This document shows positions 24,901 through 39,900 of a stretch of 64,000 nt of DNA, piece by piece. The position numbers and the translations under genes are program-made. Source of the stretch: Liolophura sinensis. Lineage: Eukaryota; Mollusca; Polyplacophora; Chitonida; Chitonidae. The notes below the pieces were generated by a model. It had not been told where the DNA came from. It saw only the letters and a list, made by a program, of their open reading frames with translations, and did not search any database. The first letter of the stretch is position 1, and each line of letters starts with the position of its first letter. The DNA lies in NCBI RefSeq assembly GCF_032854445.1, contig NC_088297.1, positions 23,259,127 through 23,323,126 on the forward strand, written 5' to 3'.

Positions 24901-27900
24901 ATTCATGTAGACGAGGACCAGTGCACCATATTCATAATATATCACATCAAAGCTTGACCATTTATTAGCTGAAACCAAAAGCATAATGATCCAGATTAGT
25001 CACTGTACGAGCTGAAATGTCAAACTAAACGTTAAAACACTTGCTACAAAGGGATTACAGATGTAACCATCTATACAAAACGCCATACAAAAGTTTAAAA
25101 CAGGAAAAATGAGCATATAATTTTGCTGCTGTGTATTGCCATACTGAAGAATTGGCGCAACGGCAGACAGTTTCATGAGTGACGGGAACTAGAGTGCCCA
25201 GCATAAACCACTATCCTGTGGCAAGTTACTGACAAACATTCCCGTGACGTACAGAATATGCGCACAATGTCAATCCTATCTCTTGCTCTCACTTGTAATA
25301 GAAGGCTATGCATGTGTGGTTAGTCCAAAGGGCCATAACCCTGAGTGTGGGAAGCTGGCCAGTAGAGGGCTCAGGGGAAGAGAGGAGCATGGGAGAGGGA
25401 GAGGATGACCAGCAGTTTTTATGTGTGTATGGTGGTGGCCACATGTGTTTTGTAGTGTCTTGTAAAGGAAGTCTTTTGTGGTGAATACAAGGATTACATG
25501 TACCCGTACTGGATGTGTTGTTGACTCTTTTCATGGTAGCAGAGCGTGGTTGCGGATTCCGGAAGAAAGAAAAAGTGGAGGACATGTGGTAATAAAAAAA
25601 CTGTTGTTGTTGCTGGAGCATAGGCTAGTTTTACCCACTGCTGAAAGAAAAGTCCTCCACACGTGTTAGTTTGCACAAACTGCCACATGAGGTTACTGTC
25701 ACCAAGGATCCACAAGCAGTGGGGGGAAAAGAAGAGAGCACATGATAGGATAAAAGTTTACCAGATATACAGAAGAAAACTGCTCACATACTGTGAAACA
25801 CTTTTTTTAACCTGTATTATTTTAAAGCAAGCTTACAGTCAGAGGAAAGTTGACACTTGCGTACATCCTCCCAATTCATAAAGTCACCAACAAGCCTCAA
25901 GACGCTGAATACAACACCACCTCTGATCTTGCGGCAGTTCCAAAAGAGCAGGTTCTGGGTCTTGAACCCTCATTCCAATAATAACTTCTGGACCATCATG
26001 GACCCCTAAGGCATACCAGAATGTCTATTTTCTGTCTCCTTGTAATGCTAACATTTCCTTTCTGTTTTTTTTTTTTTTTTTTGGCTTTTAACAGAACTTC
26101 TTCATTTCTGTCTCAAATGTTAACTTCTTTAAAATCTGAATCTTTTTTCATGAGACAGAAAAAAGAAAAATTACTCTATCAATCTACCCTATGTTTTTTC
26201 CTGATAAGAGTTCGGTCACCTGTAACAAAGGATTTCTCAAGGAAGGCCTAACCATATTGAAATGCTTAAGTGAACCAACCTTTGCCAACAATATCAATAA
26301 GTATTTTTTCATACTGCCTCTGAGAGAGGCCTGAGGGTAGATTGCCAACGTAAAGCGAGACAGCCGGCCCATGGGGGTCCTCCTTCTGCTGGAGGTAAAA
26401 CCTGGTCATACGGTTCTGTCGTAGGGATTCCTGAAAAACAAACAAAGAGGAGTTCACAGGTGTTCTATGATGTTACTTTCTGACCTATACCACCTTTCTG
26501 GGAGAATTTTCACTTTTATTATTTATTGTAACCTCCTTTGCGAATGATGCCACTTCATGGCACTTTTCTTCAATTTTATTCTGTGTAAGCCATGGTGCTA
26601 GGGGCCTGTAATTTGCTATTACACATAAACAGTTGGATTAAAACCCTAACTGAGGTAAATTGACAGGAGGGTAAATTTCACCCATTATGTGTGACCATTT
26701 GCCAGCTATCACATTGTCGTCTCTGCTCTGGTTTTACTGTCTATTCTGTAAGCATTCTACAATACTGTAACATGATTCACTATAAACAATATGAAGTTTT
26801 ATGAGAGTGACCCCTCTACGGGTTGAAGACATTTACATTTCCCTGCAATGTTACACTGGTGATTTTACACAGTCGTCAAGAACATGTCATTCACTGGAAG
26901 ATTTCATAATGGTTTTACAACCATGAAGAACTTGAAAGACAAAAAACACAATGCGATATTTCAAATGTTTGCTTGCTTTGTTTAATGTCACTTTTCAACA
27001 CAATGTCAGTCATATCATGATATTCTTATATTAAAGGCCAAGCTCCGTGCCAAGATATTTTCAGAGGTGTCTCACTAAAATGCTATGCTGAAGACAGCAG
27101 ACACTACATTCCTCTTTATCAGCAGGGGCCAGTTGATCAAAAGCCTATTAAAAGTAAACCCTGGCTTAAATCCTATCCTCGTCTCATTCTAATACAACCA
27201 CATGAAATTTCAGTCTGGACTGAAGTTAAGACACTTTTGAACTAGCCCCTGAGTATGCAAACCAGTACATCATTTGGTACCAAGATCCAAATTCAACAAT
27301 ACACTTGGCATGAACTAGCATCTGACAAGTTGGAAATGAGCAGCAGGGCAAGGATAATGTCCTGCATGAAATAGTGTTTTGACAGGGACGAACTGTTTGG
27401 TACAGGACGAGCTTGCCATGTAACCAATGTTGCAGTTTCGTAATACAGTGGGTGGCTGGGAATATTGCCGGTTATGTCCTGAATCAACTCTAAGGTTTAT
27501 CCAGATTTGATCTGGATACTAGATGCGGTGGGGACTTACTTTCCTGCTCTGTTGGATGAGTTGCCACGGTTTGTCATTGGGCGCCAATTCCTTCTCGGTG
27601 ACGCCTTTGTCCAAGAGAACTTCTATAAGGCTGTACTTAGCAGGAGACGTGCCCTGTGAACAAATACGCAAACGATCAGTTCTCTTTCCACTATTTACAC
27701 ACTGATAGCGTACATATCTATACACTGCATTTGCCCTTGACATATGCCCCAAAATGATCAGAAAATATAACTTTTGGTGCTGAAACAGTAGATGTCATGC
27801 CAACTTCTAAGCAGACCTCAAAACAGATCAAAGAAGCTCTCAAAATTTGGCAAAATAAGTAATTTAGATATAAGGTAAACGTAACAAATTTATACGAAAT

Positions 27901-30900
27901 TTTGCTGTGAATTACACCATTGCAATGTTTTGTTAAACTTCTAAATTTTCTTACCTACTCAATATTTTATTCACTACACTAGCGGACGCCTTGCAAAGCT
28001 GTCACAACGCTATGTCAAGAGCATTTACCATGCTGACTTACACGTATCTCTTCACTATATGTTGCCGTTTATCCTACACCAGCCGCACAATGCGACTGCT
28101 TCGTAAGACGGGTACCAGGTATCCTTCAATTTAAGAATGGTAATCATTTATGCCTACAGAAGTACAGGCAGAGCCTGGAAGGAAAATCATCACACCTCCC
28201 TGAAAGACAGACTTTCTGATGAAAGCCTGCAAATGTACTGGTCTCAGCTCAATGATTTGGGCCAAGGCAGCCTGAAGCACTAGCCCACATAAGGAAACCA
28301 GAAATCTCACTTCACAGGTCCACTGATGCCGGTTGGGACTTTAATCTGCATCTACCTATCTTCAACAACAAGTACTTGTATAGCGTTACATGTATATTGC
28401 AACCACTGTTGTACACACTCACCTCAAAACCATATTTCTGCAATGCTATTTCGATAACTTCCTCTGCGGTTGTTTCCTTGGTTACCGGGATGTGTTTATA
28501 TGCTACCCCGCTCCGACTGTTGGGGGGGAAAAAAGTGAAGGTAGATGTATGTTAGGACTAGGGCTGGATCGTACACAGACAAGCTGCGACAGGTAAAAAC
28601 ATTAAACAGATACAGCCTTGTCTTATCTTTCGCAACAGGTTTTACAGGAAGAACATGTTTTCTTTGATCCCACAGCAATTGTTCCTTCACATCACCAAGT
28701 TATTTGAGAATAACTATCACCATAACCTTACAATTAACACAAAGGTGCCTGGTTTATCCACATATGCCAAACTTCGCTAACGGTCATTTTCGACTAAGTT
28801 GGATCCACACGGCATAGTTTCGGAAAAAGATGAACTCATGCAACTTGTTTGGGAGCCTTAACTTCAATTTTTCTTTTTAAATATGAACTGAAGAAACTAA
28901 AAACAACTAATGCTAAGAAAGAAGATGATCTTAACTTTGGGAAGAGCAGAATCCACCCTGGAAACATCACATCATACGAAAATGAGGGTTTGCAAAATTT
29001 GGATGCTTTCTCTGTGGATGCATTGGTTACATTTGTGACGTTATCATGAGACGACAAGACTACAGAACTATTTGGAGATCACTGGAAACGTGTTTTCTCC
29101 CTGTACAGCTGTGACATTCTGAGGATGGCACAGACGACAGGACCCAGTTCCAAGTTAATATACATAACTGTGATGTGGAAGCTGAGCAGGAGATCTCAGA
29201 GCCACATGTATACTGACCTGATCTCCCCAGGGTAGACTTTAATGTAGCCTCTATCGGGGTCGCGCTCCTTGTAGCGTAGGAAGATGGAAGGCCGTTTGCC
29301 GTCTGGGGTTTTGAGCTGGTTCCTTATGGGACTGGTCTCTTCAAGCTCCACCTCTCCTGCAGCACAGGCTATTGACAAATTAGACACAATCACAACATCA
29401 ACACCCTCACACACAACAGCCCCACAACCAAGCTAACACAGCTGACCTACCATCAGGCCAATAGTAAAAACACGCTTGTTGAGGGTAACCCAACAGACCT
29501 TCATAAAAGATTATCATTGGATTTTTCACTTTTCATGCAATAATTTTAAGTCCATATCTTTTTCATTAGGTAACACCAATTCTATTGTGTGTTTCATGGG
29601 CAAGCAGACTCTAAAAATCCACAAATGAAAACAAAACTGAAAATCCACCTTTTTCTTCTCTTCGATCTCCATATTTTCTTATATTACTGTTCTTGAAGGC
29701 TTTCTGATCACATAAATATAGCTTCAACAGGAAATACTGCCAGGATAACACACCATTTCCACACATTTTTACCCTCCTCTAACATTGAAAAAAAAGTTTA
29801 TTCTGTCCATGAAACAATTAAATTTGATTTGGCCTCATCAGAACAAATACAAAAAAATTCCCTACCAACCCTACCCTGGTTTTTCTGATAGAGTTGAGTT
29901 ACTCCCAACAAAGAGTTTTTACGGCCTCCTCACAATACAACATTCACCACTATCCATCAGCACTGAACGCATTACTGTACAAGAGATCATCACTTATCTC
30001 ACTCTAGGCACTTCAACTCCCACAACAACTGATTAACTCTCAAAGAGCTACTCTAGTTCCACTTCTATCGTCTTTTAATCAAATATGCTTCTGTCACATC
30101 AAACAAACTACTGGTACTGCAGATTTTGTTTCCGAGTACACTTCATATGTTCCCCTTTCAGTCTGTTATGCTTTCTTCATATAAATTATGAAGATTCAGT
30201 GCAGCTTCTCTCAGAACTGGAGTAGCTCTTTTAACTGCCATCTCATTAGTGCTCAGTTTCACTCTCATTAGTGCTCAGTTTCACTTGCACCCAACCTGCC
30301 ATCCATATTCAGACTGTCACACAAGTTATCTCCCTTCATTTTGATGGTATATTTTTTCTCAATGATTTCCAGTCTTGCCCATATCCTCCCACCACACCCT
30401 TCATACTTCTGAACAAGACCTCAAGGGGCCACTTTCATAAAGCAGCATACAACATTTATTTATGGTACATTTGTCGTACTAAGGTACCGTTGTCCTATAT
30501 GTGGAATATCGTACAAGTAATATATCTTTGTGAAAGTGGCGCCAGCAGTACATCTACTGATTACACACTGTTACCTCCCTTCATTGCATGGGCACACATT
30601 TTTTTACACACAATCGCGTAACCTTCTTTCGTAATACTGGATTTCCCCACCATCTCGCAAAAGATCAGTTATCTGACAATCTTAAGATGTCCTGCATTCA
30701 TATCAACATGCCTTCTTTGATTACCTTCCCATCAAGACAACAAGTTATCTCCCTTTGTCATGGGACTTCAAAAACAAAAACCAGACAAGGTGGGGTCTCT
30801 CACAAACTAAGGCAGCTAAAAGGCGAGATTTTGAGGTTGAATATACATCCTGCACAGTTGTGTCCAACAGCTTAATAGTGCGATTAAAAGCTCACATAAA

Positions 30901-33900
30901 ATCACGTTTTAGCCACAATACCTTGCGAGAGCCCAAACTTGTCACGTTTTACACTGTACTCAAGAATATTTGACAACTATACAACATTTTAATACTTGAT
31001 TTTCATGAATTTTACTTATTGGACACTATCTTTTCCCGAGGCATCTTGTGATTAACTTTTCAGGAAAGAGAATAAATGTAAATAGATTTTTAGCTCACCA
31101 AATTCAGAAGCTTCAGAAATGTAATAGTTCTTTGGGTCATCTGATATGTGGAATGTTTTCAGTGCTGCCTCCTATGATGAAAGAGAGAGAGACGAGGACA
31201 TGATTACAACACACATCAGCACAACTTCGCTGTTTTCTACACACAAACCATTAATATCAATACAAGATGCGCGTTCAGGTGGGAAATTCAAGCCATTCCC
31301 TCAGGTTAGCGAACCATTAGTTTCATTTCATTTTTTTTCAAATCTCAGACATTTCTGCAACACCCAATGGCAGATACAACATTTTGTCACATTCTGTCTC
31401 TAGAAAATATTTGTTACTGTCATGACACACAACCCACAAGCTGCACGCTTTAATAGGTGAGGTCCCACTTCTCTTAGTTTCAGGCCTGGAAAACTAATCT
31501 TGCGTTACGTCATAGTCGATGCCTTGTAAAAAGGGAGGTAATGCCGAGCAAGCCTATAGTTCATACTATTTTGTTTACTTAATATTTAAAAAATTAGAAC
31601 ACCAGAGAGAGATTCTCATGCATCTAAAATGGAGTCTCTCCACATCAAAAGTAGGCCAAAGTCGTCGGCAGTGACATGTGGCATACTGTCTAATACACTG
31701 TAACGAGGCATTTTTTCTTATACAGTGTCAATTCAGGTCCAAGCTGGATTGACAGGAGTTCTAAGTTACAGGTTTGTGCACAAATCTTCACCACAAAGGC
31801 TGCAATGAACAAATGACAACGGCTTTGAGTGGAAAAGTTTCCCATTATCCCATTGCCGCAGTCCTTACCAAAATGGCTTGAGCTGGTGCAGATTTGGACA
31901 CAGAGATGGTTCTATACATCCGCCGCTTCATCGAAGAGTTCCCATCAAACACGCGGATAATTTCAGCTGAAAGACAAAAAACACTGGCAATTTAGTTTTG
32001 GCTAAAAGAATACTTGTGAAAGTTACATCTACGGAAACAAGTGCGCTACTCAGTATGGTAGCCATTGTCACACACATGGCTGTCACTGGTACAAAGGTAA
32101 AGGTTTCAGTTGCCAGCTTTTGTTAAGGCTTTTCCTCGCTCAAAATTTACAAGCTGCTTGCAGTAAATGTTCTACACTTACACAAGCATGAAGCAATGTA
32201 AAACGACCTAAAATTGTTGCGGACTTTCACATATGTAAATCAGTGTATTACGGAAGTTCAAAAATGTTGGCAAACAAATTTCCCCTAAGTTTCCTTGTAC
32301 AGCAAACGGTAGACTCTGACCTAGATTTTCCATATATTAGCATACAAATAATGCATTTTTATAGTGATCCTTGCCTCTTAAGGCCAGGGCTAAACAGTGG
32401 GGAAATCTGACTGTCACTGACAAATGATACACAGCTTAAATTCTGAGACGTCCCAATGGTGCTTATGAAACACAAATCGTTTTTAACATGGTTGAAGAAA
32501 CTGCACCAGGAAATCCACACGGCAAATGAGGACTAACCATCAGCATCTTTATCCTTGGCGTCTTTGCCGTCTTTCTCTCGCGGAGATCGCCGTTCTCGCT
32601 CGTCCTCATCGTTCTTTGACTCCCCGCTGGATGACCACTCCTCCGACACCGTCCGTGCTGCAAGACAGACATGGAATCAACATCTAAAGACACCATTAAC
32701 ACAGAATTAGTACTCTCATCACAGGCCACAGCAAGAGAGAAGTGCACAATGTGAGCTTATAAACAAATAACAACAACAACAACAACACTGAACCCTCTTA
32801 AACCTAGCAAGAAAATCATGCAAGGAAAAATCATACGCAGAGGATAAGATCTGTATGTTATCAGATAGATCCCTGTCCACTGGTCAGTTCTGTTGCTTTC
32901 AAGAAAATTAACGCTGTAAAGCAGGATTTCACATAACATGAGCTGTATTTCCCTTAAAATCCAAGGCCAACACTTGTACACAACCAATCATCTCAGCATA
33001 TGACGACACACTCGTCAGCCTAAGAACGAGGCCATCGTATCAAACTGTTGTTTCAACGTACGGCCCGACAGTAAGGGGTCATGCGAAACTGTTATCCTAC
33101 AAAACCCAATGGAAGTGAATATCTGGCAAGAAAAAAGGCCTGTCTTTATTGTTGTAGGACATGAATTATCACTCACTAAATTTCTCGCTGTGACAGCTTG
33201 AAATGACAGCAGAACAAGGTTGCACTCAGCAGTCACATTACCATCGAGGAAACATCCATATTTGCATACTGTCCCTCACCCATGCTTCCAGCAATCTTGT
33301 GTGTGCGAGCTGATCTTGTCCCACTTCAGGCTGTAATTCTATGCTATACTATAGGCAAAGGGCAACTGAGACAAAATAGCAAGTCTGCCAGCAAAGGGCA
33401 ATGCAGGCAAAACAGCAATTCTGTCCGCAAAGGGCAACGCAGTCACAAGCTCAGAAGAATGCGCAGTCTGATTACAAACAATGATTGTACTTTAGCAGTT
33501 TGCCAAAGATAACAGAATAAGAGGTAAATGCAGTAAAGTATGGACTGAAGCAGCCGGGAAAATATTTTAGCCGTTGTCGTCCTGTACTGTTCAGGACCTC
33601 CTACAAAAATAATACCATAAATTCTGATATCTTCTTTTTGACTCTTTTGAATGGAAAAAAGAGGGAGTGTTTCCAAAATGTGCACTTTCAATGCTAAAAC
33701 CAGAATTATCATCATCAAATAAACTGCATCTTGAGAGGCTTTTATTTTGAATTTTAACGTTGAAAAGGTTAAGAAATTAGGGTGTGCAGGGTATGCCTGC
33801 ATGCTATGGGGCAACCCAGGCTTGTCATAATATTGACAGAAATTAGCTAATCGGGTGGTCTTGCCCCGTAATCCTTATAACAACAGGACTAACCTCCCTT

Positions 33901-36900
33901 GTCCCAGAGCAGAGCAAATCAATACCCAGGCTTCAGAAGCATCTCACTATCCTGGCCTTGGCTCACAACCCTGGCCCCACTCTCACTGTGCACAGACCAT
34001 TCCTCTCTACACTACTCCTGGTCAGGTCCATTGAACTCACTAAGTACATGTAAGATTTGTCTACCCTAGTGCTCATTTCAAATTTTAAGACATGACCTCG
34101 GATATGTACATGTACCTGGTGATATGAAATATTTCATATTTGAGCATAAAGATGCCTTTTTCCCCAAGTTAAAATACCAAGCTGTATCAAAGAACATTTT
34201 CAGAATGAAACTTGACTTGCTGAGCATACAGATTTGATTGTGCATCAACCCAAAATTTTATCCAGGAGTAATTTTACCCAATGCGAAGAGTTTTATTGAT
34301 CTTGGATGCAAGGTAGCTGATATCCCATTGGTAAAATGCAAATGTATGACCTCAATTTGCCTGTAAAATGTACATTTTGGGGCAATTCAGGGAAACTGAG
34401 TGGATAAGCAACACTTATACAATTACGAAGCACAACTGATACACAGCTGTATGGCTGGCTTAAAATTTAAGCTTACCAACACTTTCCCACACTGAGACAC
34501 ATGTACAACATACATGCGTCCACAAACACAATGGAACAAACATGTCTAAAAAGAGTTTTTCTCCCAGTTATACAGCATAATACTTATGGCATTGTGGCGT
34601 AACGTCCTAATTAAGACTACTTCACTTATCCAAAAGCCACAAGATAAACGAACTAAGTTGAATAGGCAGATCCTGGTCAAAAACCAGCCATCCAACCAAG
34701 TACTTGTACCTAACAAACATTTGGACACCAGCAGAAGCACAGTTTCAACATGCACTGACACGGACACTCAACCTAAACTGCCACCAAGGACACCACTGTC
34801 ATATTTACAATTATCTTGATAGAATAACGTAACTGGATCATTAATTCCTAAATCTGAACATACAGAATGTACACAATAATGGTCAACAGAAAATGTATTT
34901 ACTTATTTGTTTGGTTTTTTAACTCAACAATACTTCACTTATAAGCTGGATGGAGCCCGGGAAGAAATTATAACACCCTGCAGGATGCTGCCAGATAACC
35001 TGAGAGGAGTCCAGCAGAGCAGGACTTGAACTCACAGTCACTGCATTGGTGAGAGGCTCTAGACCATATTGCCTTGCTAGCACCCTAACCATTACAAAAC
35101 AGAAGAATAAACCAATTAACTCTTACCTGGCACAGCTGAACCAGCAAAGTGGAAGAGAAAAGGAAATAGAAAAGCCACATCAATATTTAAACAGACAAGA
35201 TGATTCAAAAAGAAATACTAAATGTACACATATATTGACAAGGTTGCAGACACGATATAGTATTTGACTCTAGCTAGCTGTTGTTAAAACTCTGAAGTGT
35301 TTGAAGATGTGATTTACCACAGGCTGGAGTGCAAGTGCCGGATTAGCTGAGTCACTTAAACTCTGACACAGGTTATATACTCAACCTGAAAACGTCTCTG
35401 TCTTATCGGTGTTAAAGTAAAAGAAAGCTAAAATGTAAAGTAAGGTTCATTACACAGACAAATGAGAACAATGTATTAAAACACTTTCATTTATTTTTTT
35501 CAGATTTTTTTTTATGAGTGTTGAAAGGCATTCAAATATTGGAATACAATGGTGGGCTTTATGAGCCATACTGATGGTATCTAGAAACTCTGACGTCAAA
35601 TCACATTTTTTTCCTGATGTTTACCAGAAAAGAAATTTTTGGGATTCTTTTACTCCTGAGTAATAAGTTATTCCAACATTCAGTGTCATGAGTTGAAAAA
35701 AACATGCTTTCACACCAGAGTTCCTAAACTGTGATACGACTGGCCAGAAACCAAACAAATTTTTCCCACACACTAGTGGAAAGTAAACGATCAAACAATG
35801 AATTTCATGCAAGACCGCATCAAAAGTCGTCAAGCAACGAGCCGAAGATTCTTTGTCATAGGTTGGGATTTATTCATTTATTGTTGATTTGATTGGTGTT
35901 TTATTTCAGTTTAACGACAACCCAACAATATGTCGTGAGGAAACCGGGCAGAGCCCCGGAGAAAGCCCACGACCATTTGCAGGTCGCTTCAGGCCTTCCC
36001 ACGTACAACAGGAGAGGAAGCCACCACGAACTTCACTGGACTGGAACTCGCAATGATCACACTAGTGAGAGGCTCCTGGGTCAATGCTCTGCACAGGCAT
36101 GCTAACAACTTGGCCACGGTTGCCGCACAGAGTGGGACTGAACCAACACCTTGTATGCGTGCTTGTAACTATGGAACAGGCACCTTAACAGCTCCAATCC
36201 ACCATTCTCTGTTACAGTGGGATAAGGAAGTGTTTGTATGTGGAGACTTACTGCCTTTCATGTTGATTCCCAGCATGACCTCTGTACTGATGTCCATCCG
36301 TGGGATGGTCAGGCAGGAAGGAGGGAGGAGGATTTCCCGCAAGCTGCCAAAATTGCATTCTGCTGGTAAAGACTTGTAGCAATTTGCATGTGCCTGGAAG
36401 ATAAACAAATCATTCACTAGCATGTTTTCACTTTTTTTTGTAGCAATATCTATGCATGGATTTAATAATTTTTGGTATTAATCTTCCAGTCCATGAACCC
36501 ATGTTGCAATCTGCACATGCCTGTAAAGTGAAACAAACGATTCACAGCTGTGCCAGTCCAGCTGTTTGGAAATAGGTACGGATGGATTTCAACCTCGACT
36601 TAAAACTTTCATATTGTTTTGATTTCCAGGATCTGAGTCAATCACCTAACAAATGCGAAGAAAATCAAACTACTGCATATCTTCAACCTTCAACCACTAA
36701 AGCTCTTTTTTCAGTGGAATTTACGCAAACATTTACTGCGAAAACATGACCAAAAATGATCTGTTTGTGTCAATTAAGATTATTTCTCTAAGCCCCATAG
36801 TTCTCTCAGAATATTTCAAAATGTTGGTCGCAGTGGTGGTAGAAAACAAATTAAAACAAACAAAGAACATCATCAGTATCAAAACTTTCAGTATCAAGAC

Positions 36901-39900
36901 TTGGTCCATTTGTACCTGTATGCCGGCCACATCAAACATGAACATAAAGGGCCTAAAATTTGGCCCAAGTAACTGCATTTTAAGAGGCAAGTCAAAGTTA
37001 TACAATAGAACTTTTAGTGCTGATACATTTTTCCAGCAGAACATAATTTCAGCTTTTAAACAAACTTATTAACAGAACTCCCAGAATCAGGAAAAATGAG
37101 CAACTTGTTCATGGGTGAATCTACAGTATGTAAAACTCACATTAACAACATACAGTAAATAGCACATAGATAGATGCATGGACTGAAGCGTATATTGGTT
37201 TTGTAACACTGATCTTACCGTCACACCACACCATTCACATCTCATCCCTGCCAGGCACTCCGATGACCAGCAGGTCTTCTTACAGGCCACACACTTGGAG
37301 TTGGCTGGTAGATTTCCCTCCCTCCAATGGTGGTAGTGGACTACTGACATCTACAACAACAACAACGCATAGTACAGTTGATTTATCTGGAGAGGCTTGT
37401 TCCCGAAACAAAACCAGACACCTGCCAGGTATTCACTTCTGTACTATTCATAAGGCAATACATGTGACTTCTTGGAGATCCTCTTGAGCAGTAAATTATT
37501 AATGATGAAATTTAGCTTCATTTAAACCAACATACATAATATACAATTTCTTTACTAAATTGGTGTTTTACGCCATATTCAAGAATATTTCACTTATACA
37601 ACAATGGCCGACAATATGGCGAGAGGAAACCAAGCAAAGCCTGGGCAAACCCACAACCATCCGTAGGTTGCTGACAGGTATTTCCATGTACAGCCATCCG
37701 GGGAAGAAGCCAGCATGTGCTGGACTTGAACTCCTGGCGACCGCACTGGTGAGAGGCTCCTGGGTCATTACCCTGTGCTGGCACGTTGACCACGGAGGCC
37801 CCAACAATACACAAATCAACATGTACTCTGAAATGGAACTAGAACATCATCACCTCCAACATTATTTTTTTAGTACAGCACTTATAGAGCACTGAATGGA
37901 TAGTTCAACTCCATGCTTTCACAAAACACTGGTTTTATCTGTCCACACAAACTCCTATTCTCGCATTATGCACTTTGTAACTGTGCAGAAAGTTTGAGGA
38001 AATACAGAAGACAGACAGGCTGCTTGGCTTACCAAATCTCTGTGGGGCACATAAGTCGCACATTCTTTACAGTCGCTTACAACGAAATCTTGACAGTCCA
38101 AATGTGCATAATATTCACAAACTGAAATGGGGAAAAAAAACAAGAGTGTACAATGGATACAGACATTCGCAAGAAAGAGTGAGGGCTTGGAGTTTAACTT
38201 TGTACTTAACAATTTTTCAGTCATATGACAACAAAGGAGTTCTTAAGAGTGGATTTCCACTGCTCATTTATCTAGTGCTGCTTCATTGAGATGACTTACC
38301 CAAGGCAAGTAAGTTCCCCGCCCAAGCCATTATACTGATACCGATCAATCAGTTGTTGCACTATCCCCTTAATGCTGAACTGGAAGTGAGGAAGTTACAG
38401 CTTCCTCTTTTTTAAGGTCTTAGATGTGACCCAACCCAGGATTGACCGTGGATCTACCAGCACAGGTAAAATATATTAATTATATCAGCTTTCTTTCAAA
38501 AACTGTACTATCTACTGAAAACTGCACACAAAAACTGGTTATAACTTCTTGTGTATCTGAATGGTGTTACAGTGCAGTAAATCAGTCCTAAAGCTAGAAA
38601 ATTTGTAGTGCTGCCTCACTGGAACATCATGCCAAAGACACCAGACAAGACGTAACACTTTATGATGACACTGGTCCAAGCACAGTCTTATTCCAAATAG
38701 CAGTCAAATGCCAGGCTGATGTACAAGTAGTATTTGGTCATTCCTTTATGCAGTATTGACAACTCTGACATCTTACACACACATACAACAATAAAGAAAA
38801 CTTACTTTCACAGTGTATTGCCAGGCTATCTTCTAGCCGCTTTCGACAAACACTACAAAATTTCCTTTTGAAATGGTGAGGCTCTGACCAACAATGGGCT
38901 ACAGGATTCTGTAAAAAAAGCAAGCACTTGACCATGATTTATTCATTTATTTATCTGATTTGTGTTTTCCAACGAACTCAAGATATGACAACAGCCAACG
39001 TTATGGTGGGAGGAAACCGGACAGATCCCGAAGGAAACCCACGACCATGCGCAGGTTTCCGCAGACCTTCACATACAGCCGGATAGGAAGCCAACATGAC
39101 TGCTGTATTGGTTGGAGGATCCTGGGTCATTGTGCCTTGCTGGCATGCTAGCCCCCTCAGCCACAGAGCCCCCCACCCCCGCTCCCATTTTACCATGAGG
39201 TTATATTAATAACTTATTAACTGAAATACAGCTCCACATCAAATTATAAAATGATTTCCCTTTCTGACACTGTAAATGTTGCTTTTATTTTCTCATTCCG
39301 CTGCAATGGGTCTTGGGAACGTCTACACACAGCTAACTGTGGTCCCCTTCCCCAATCCAACCCTCTCTCCAGACCCCTACCCTCATAAATTCATGTCAAT
39401 TTTTCAGTTTTCATTCAACAGCAAGAGTTGCATAGGAGAGGTACAATCCAATATTCTGCAGCCAATGCCACATACATCTGTTGACAATGCTTATCTCCCT
39501 TTGTTTGGTCGCAAAAACATTGATGTTGCTGAATTCATTCCTTAATACATCAGGATTCTGCTCTGAATAATGGGTCTTTTTGCAGCATAAATTACGAGGT
39601 TACTAAACGACAAGGAACCTTAACTATACCATAACCCTCATTTTGACCTCACCTAACATCTTGCCCAATATGAGGATTACTGACATGATATTTTCCCATA
39701 TCCTGTCACTGAGAAACCATGTAACTAATAGCATTTTGTGCGTTCCAAATTTTGTACTTTATGCACATTTACTAATGCCAGCAATTTATCAATGACAGTG
39801 AAACATTTTGACAACTTCTGGTACAAGGTGGGAAATTGACCTATATCATTGAAAGTTTCATATTCAATGTACCAGCTTACTTTACATAATGTGATGACAT

